Source of the DNA: Dehalococcoidia bacterium UBA6808
GTDB lineage: Bacteria; Chloroflexota; Dehalococcoidia; GIF9; UBA5629
Direction: 5' to 3'
NCBI GenBank assembly: GCA_002452695.1
Contig: DKFA01000082.1
Location: 1-7,305, forward strand
DNA length: 7,305 bases
The position numbers were made by a program, and so were the translations under genes. This document shows, one piece after another, positions 4,909 through 7,305 of the stretch; positions within the stretch are counted from its first letter, which is position 1; every line of letters begins with the position of its first letter. Under the pieces are notes generated by a model, which was given only the letters and a program-made list of their open reading frames with translations, did not search any database and was not told where the DNA came from.

Positions 4909-6083
4909 TAAGAAAACTGGTTCCCATACTGGCATTATTGCTGATTATGCTGTTCCCCACCCGTGCCGGGGCAGCGGATGATATCAAGCTGATATCCAGT
5001 TCCCACATGGTCGATTTCCCCGCTGCGCTGACCTTTAACATCAAAGCCGAGAGCAACGCGCCCATCACACGCATACGCCTGCGCTACTCTATGAATAAGT
5101 GCACCTATGCGCCCGCCTTTGCCGAGGCCTGGCCGGAATTCCGCTCCTCAAATCAAGTCAACGCCAGCTGGACCTGGGACATGCGCACCACGCTCACACC
5201 CCCGGGCGCCAAAATTACCTACTGGTGGATCATCGAAGACAGCGCCGGCAACAGATTAACCACGCCCAAAGATACACTGTCCTTCGACGACAACCGCTAC
5301 AAATGGCAGAAGCTAAGCTCTGATCTGGTTACCCTGTACTGGTATAAAGGCAGCGGGGAATTCGCCCAGGAGCTATTCCAGACCGCACTCGAAGCCATCG
5401 AACAGATCGGCGAGGACATTGGGGCGCCGCTTAAAGAACCCGTCAATATCTATATTTACGCCAACCCGGAGGACCTGCGCAGCTCCATGGTCTCCACCGA
5501 GGAATGGACCGGCGGCGTCAAATATACCGATTTTAATGTGATCTCCATCGGCATTTCCACCAGCAACCTCGAATGGGGCAAGAAAGCGATAGCACACGAG
5601 CTCGGGCACGAGGTTACCCACCAGTTCCTGACCAGCCCTTACAGCGCTTTCCTGCCGATGTGGCTGGATGAAGGCCTCGCCATGCACGCCGAGGGCAGGC
5701 AGACCAGGGGCGCCAGGAACGCCCTGATCAAGGCCATCGAAGATAAAAGTATAGCCACGCTCAGATCACTTTCCGGCCCCTTCCCGGCCGATCCGGAAGA
5801 GACAGCCTACGCCTATGCCCAGAGCCAGAGCGTGATCGAATACTTGCTGGATACATACGGCAACAGCAAGATGCACGAGATGCTGGTCTATTTCAACTAC
5901 GGACACACCATAGATGAGTCGCTGCAAAAAGTCTATGGTGTGGATACCAACGGGCTCGATGAAGCCTGGAAAAAATATATGCTATCGCTCAAAGAAAAAG
6001 AAAATGCCAGGGCCGGCGCTGAAAATTCGATAGTCCTTTCGCTGTTACAGCCTGCACCGGCCCTTAACTGCGGAGGAATTTAA
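4905..6083 (+). CDS. Secreted peptidase, MA-like gluzincin family (392 aa)
   Basis: This is a predicted extracytoplasmic zinc metallopeptidase. An N-terminal signal peptide (MIRKLVPILALLLIMLFP, cleavage likely after AGA at 21-23) has no lipobox. Residues about 25-128 are beta-rich and contain WTWD and YWWIIEDSAGN, resembling an Ig-like or fibronectin-like module. The catalytic domain follows, at about 135-360. Its zinc motif HELGH gives H231, E232 and H235, and the third ligand is expected to be E256 in MWLDEGLAMH, which is the layout of the peptidase MA-like family. The last 25 residues look like a non-conserved tail. The start overlaps the prfB stop as ATGA, with GGAGAGG 4 bases ahead of the ATG, so translation is probably coupled to RF2 termination. 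The stop is TAA. Substrate is unknown; proximity to a peptide-binding lipoprotein hints at peptide scavenging, or it may act on envelope proteins. Confidence 0.85.
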   Translation: MIRKLVPILALLLIMLFPTRAGAADDIKLISSSHMVDFPAALTFNIKAESNAPITRIRLRYSMNKCTYAPAFAEAWPEFRSSNQVNASWTWDMRTTLTPPGAKITYWWIIEDSAGNRLTTPKDTLSFDDNRYKWQKLSSDLVTLYWYKGSGEFAQELFQTALEAIEQIGEDIGAPLKEPVNIYIYANPEDLRSSMVSTEEWTGGVKYTDFNVISIGISTSNLEWGKKAIAHELGHEVTHQFLTSPYSAFLPMWLDEGLAMHAEGRQTRGARNALIKAIEDKSIATLRSLSGPFPADPEETAYAYAQSQSVIEYLLDTYGNSKMHEMLVYFNYGHTIDESLQKVYGVDTNGLDEAWKKYMLSLKEKENARAGAENSIVLSLLQPAPALNCGGI

Positions 6084-6088
6084 CCGGG

Positions 6089-6778
6089 TTGGATAAATCA
6101 TTCACCATTCACGATTTGCCGCGCGCCGAGAGGCCGCGCGAGCGCATGCAGAAGTATGGCGCCGAAGCCCTTTCCACGGCTGAGTTGATCGCCGTTCTGA
6201 TTCGCAGCGGCACGCAGGGCGAATCTGTGCTGCTGACAGCCCAGAAGCTGCTCTCGCAGTTCGGCAATCTGCAGAATGTCGCCCGCGCCTCCATCGAGGA
6301 ACTGGCCTCGATCAAAGGTATCGGCACAGCCAAAGCCACGCAGATCAAGGCAGCCTTTGAACTGGGCCGCAGAGTGGACGACCCTGACTACCTCAGCAGG
6401 GAAAACCCGATACAGACGCCGGAACAGGCCTGCAAATCGGTGCAGGAAAAGCTCAAGGGTAAAAAGAAGGAACACTTCTACATCCTCTGCCTGGATACGC
6501 GCAACCGCGTCTGCACTAAAAAGCAGGTCTCGGTGGGGAACCTGGACAGCAGCATTGTTCACCCGCGCGAGGTTTTCAAAGACGCCATATCATCCCTGGC
6601 CGCTTCGGTCATCTTCGTCCATAACCATCCCTCAGGCGACCTTGAGCCATCAGCCGAGGATATCAGCCTGACTAAAAGGCTGGCGGAAGCCGGCGACCTG
6701 CTGGGTATTCCGGTGCTCGATCACATCATCGTCAGCGACCGGGGTTATACCAGCCTGAAATCAAGAAATCTCATATAA
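6089..6778 (+). CDS. radC: RadC-family JAMM/MPN-domain protein (229 aa)
   Basis: The protein has the two-part RadC layout. An N-terminal UPF0758 segment (LPRAERPRERMQKYGAEALS) with helix-hairpin-helix character (ELASIKGIGTAKATQIKAAFELGRR, about 71-95) is followed by the JAMM fold from about residue 105. The metal site H-x-H-x10-D is intact as H178, H180 and D191 in FVHNHPSGD...ED, and VSVGNLDSSIVHPREVFKDAI is the usual preceding block. Historically linked to DNA repair, the actual role of RadC is unsettled; a metal-dependent protease or nuclease activity has been proposed for the fold. The start is TTG, the only candidate that keeps the conserved N-terminus; SD GGAGG (6072-6076) is 12 bases ahead, inside the end of the previous gene, so spacing is longer than ideal. 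It lies 5 bases after the peptidase stop. The stop is TAA. Confidence 0.93.
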   Translation: MDKSFTIHDLPRAERPRERMQKYGAEALSTAELIAVLIRSGTQGESVLLTAQKLLSQFGNLQNVARASIEELASIKGIGTAKATQIKAAFELGRRVDDPDYLSRENPIQTPEQACKSVQEKLKGKKKEHFYILCLDTRNRVCTKKQVSVGNLDSSIVHPREVFKDAISSLAASVIFVHNHPSGDLEPSAEDISLTKRLAEAGDLLGIPVLDHIIVSDRGYTSLKSRNLI

Positions 6779-6787
6779 GGACTGAAC

Positions 6788-7305
6788 ATGATGAAATATC
6801 CTGTTTTAAAATACTTCGCTTTGATACCGGCCATCCTGCTGCTGGCCTCGATACTGGTGGGCTGCTCAGCGCTGAGAACAGGCAGCGACAGCTTCGATAC
6901 AGGCAGAGGAACGCTCGACCTTTGGGATAGCGGGCCGCTGACGCTCGACCCGGCCATCTCCAGCGAGATGACCTCACACCAGTATGTCATGCAGATCTTC
7001 AGCGGGCTGATCAAATTCGATGCAGAACTTAAACCGGTGGGCGATATCGCCGAGCGCTGGGAGGTCAGCGCCGACGGCAGGACCTATACCTTCCATCTGC
7101 GTAAAGATGTGAAATATCATGACGGCAGGCTGCTCAATGCCTCCGATGTCAAATATTCCCTGGAACGGGCCTGCTACCCTGCCACCGGATCAAGGACCGC
7201 GCCAACCTATCTGGGCGATATCGTCGGGGCGCTGGATGTGGCGTCGGGCAAAGCCAGATCCATTAGCGGCATCGAAGTAGTCGACGACAGCACCGTAAAG
7301 ATCAC
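6788..7305 (+). CDS. ABC transporter substrate-binding lipoprotein, peptide/nickel type (5' part, 172 codons visible)
   Basis: A lipoprotein signal (hydrophobic core ending SILVGC, lipid on C26) leads into the start of a family 5 extracellular solute-binding domain. The segments LDPAISSEMTSHQYVMQIFSGLIKFDAELKPVGDIAERWEVSADGRTYTFHLRKDVKYHDGR and then LNASDVKYSLERA are diagnostic of the OppA/DppA/NikA group, which capture oligopeptides, dipeptides or metal complexes outside the cell for ABC import. The ligand cannot be told from this portion. The first of two adjacent ATG codons is used, 6 bases after AAGGA, which overlaps the radC stop codon; only 9 bases separate the genes, so they are likely co-transcribed. 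The gene runs off the right edge, where permease and ATPase genes would normally be expected next. Confidence 0.9.
   Translation, partial: MMKYPVLKYFALIPAILLLASILVGCSALRTGSDSFDTGRGTLDLWDSGPLTLDPAISSEMTSHQYVMQIFSGLIKFDAELKPVGDIAERWEVSADGRTYTFHLRKDVKYHDGRLLNASDVKYSLERACYPATGSRTAPTYLGDIVGALDVASGKARSISGIEVVDDSTVKI

Overview
The window looks like ordinary chromosome from a moderately GC-rich bacterium. Predicted lipoproteins, an ADP-forming acyl-CoA synthetase alpha-type protein, an endonuclease V and a secreted MA-type peptidase beside prfB and radC would fit an anaerobic Chloroflexota lineage such as Dehalococcoidia. That placement is inference from gene content and protein style; there is no rRNA or marker phylogeny here. 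No mobile element, CRISPR array, tRNA or rRNA was seen.

Layout. Positions 1-845 are read from the minus strand: a GNAT-type acetyltransferase, a spacer with two inverted repeats, a 36-residue membrane peptide with a good ribosome binding site, and a strong intrinsic terminator at 53-92. A divergent promoter region (846-1020) separates these from a plus-strand CoA-binding/ligase protein (1021-2457). That gene converges, with only 8 bases between stop codons, on a minus-strand lipoprotein (2924-2466). A second divergent promoter region (2925-3101) has near-consensus sigma-70-type boxes facing both ways and a hyphenated palindrome between them. From 3102 to the right edge runs a tight plus-strand gene string: nfi (endonuclease V), prfB (release factor 2), a secreted gluzincin-type peptidase, radC, and the start of an oligopeptide-type ABC transporter binding lipoprotein. 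Gaps are 21, -4, 5 and 9 bases, so one transcript is likely.

How the genes work together. The right-hand string mixes inosine/deamination repair (nfi), translation termination (prfB), an envelope peptidase, a RadC JAMM-domain protein and peptide uptake. It looks more like a co-transcribed housekeeping cluster than a single pathway. A secreted peptidase close to a peptide-binding lipoprotein could be functionally linked. The best-supported regulatory device is a complete programmed +1 frameshift site in prfB (SD-like GGAG, 3-base spacer, CTT TGA C). It splits the gene into 22 zero-frame codons and a 345-codon second part, together a full-length 367-residue RF2. The nfi promoter places the transcript start at or within a base of the ATG, suggesting a leaderless mRNA. 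I saw no clear novel defence or mobile system; the least described items are the small membrane peptide and the palindromes in the two divergent promoter regions.
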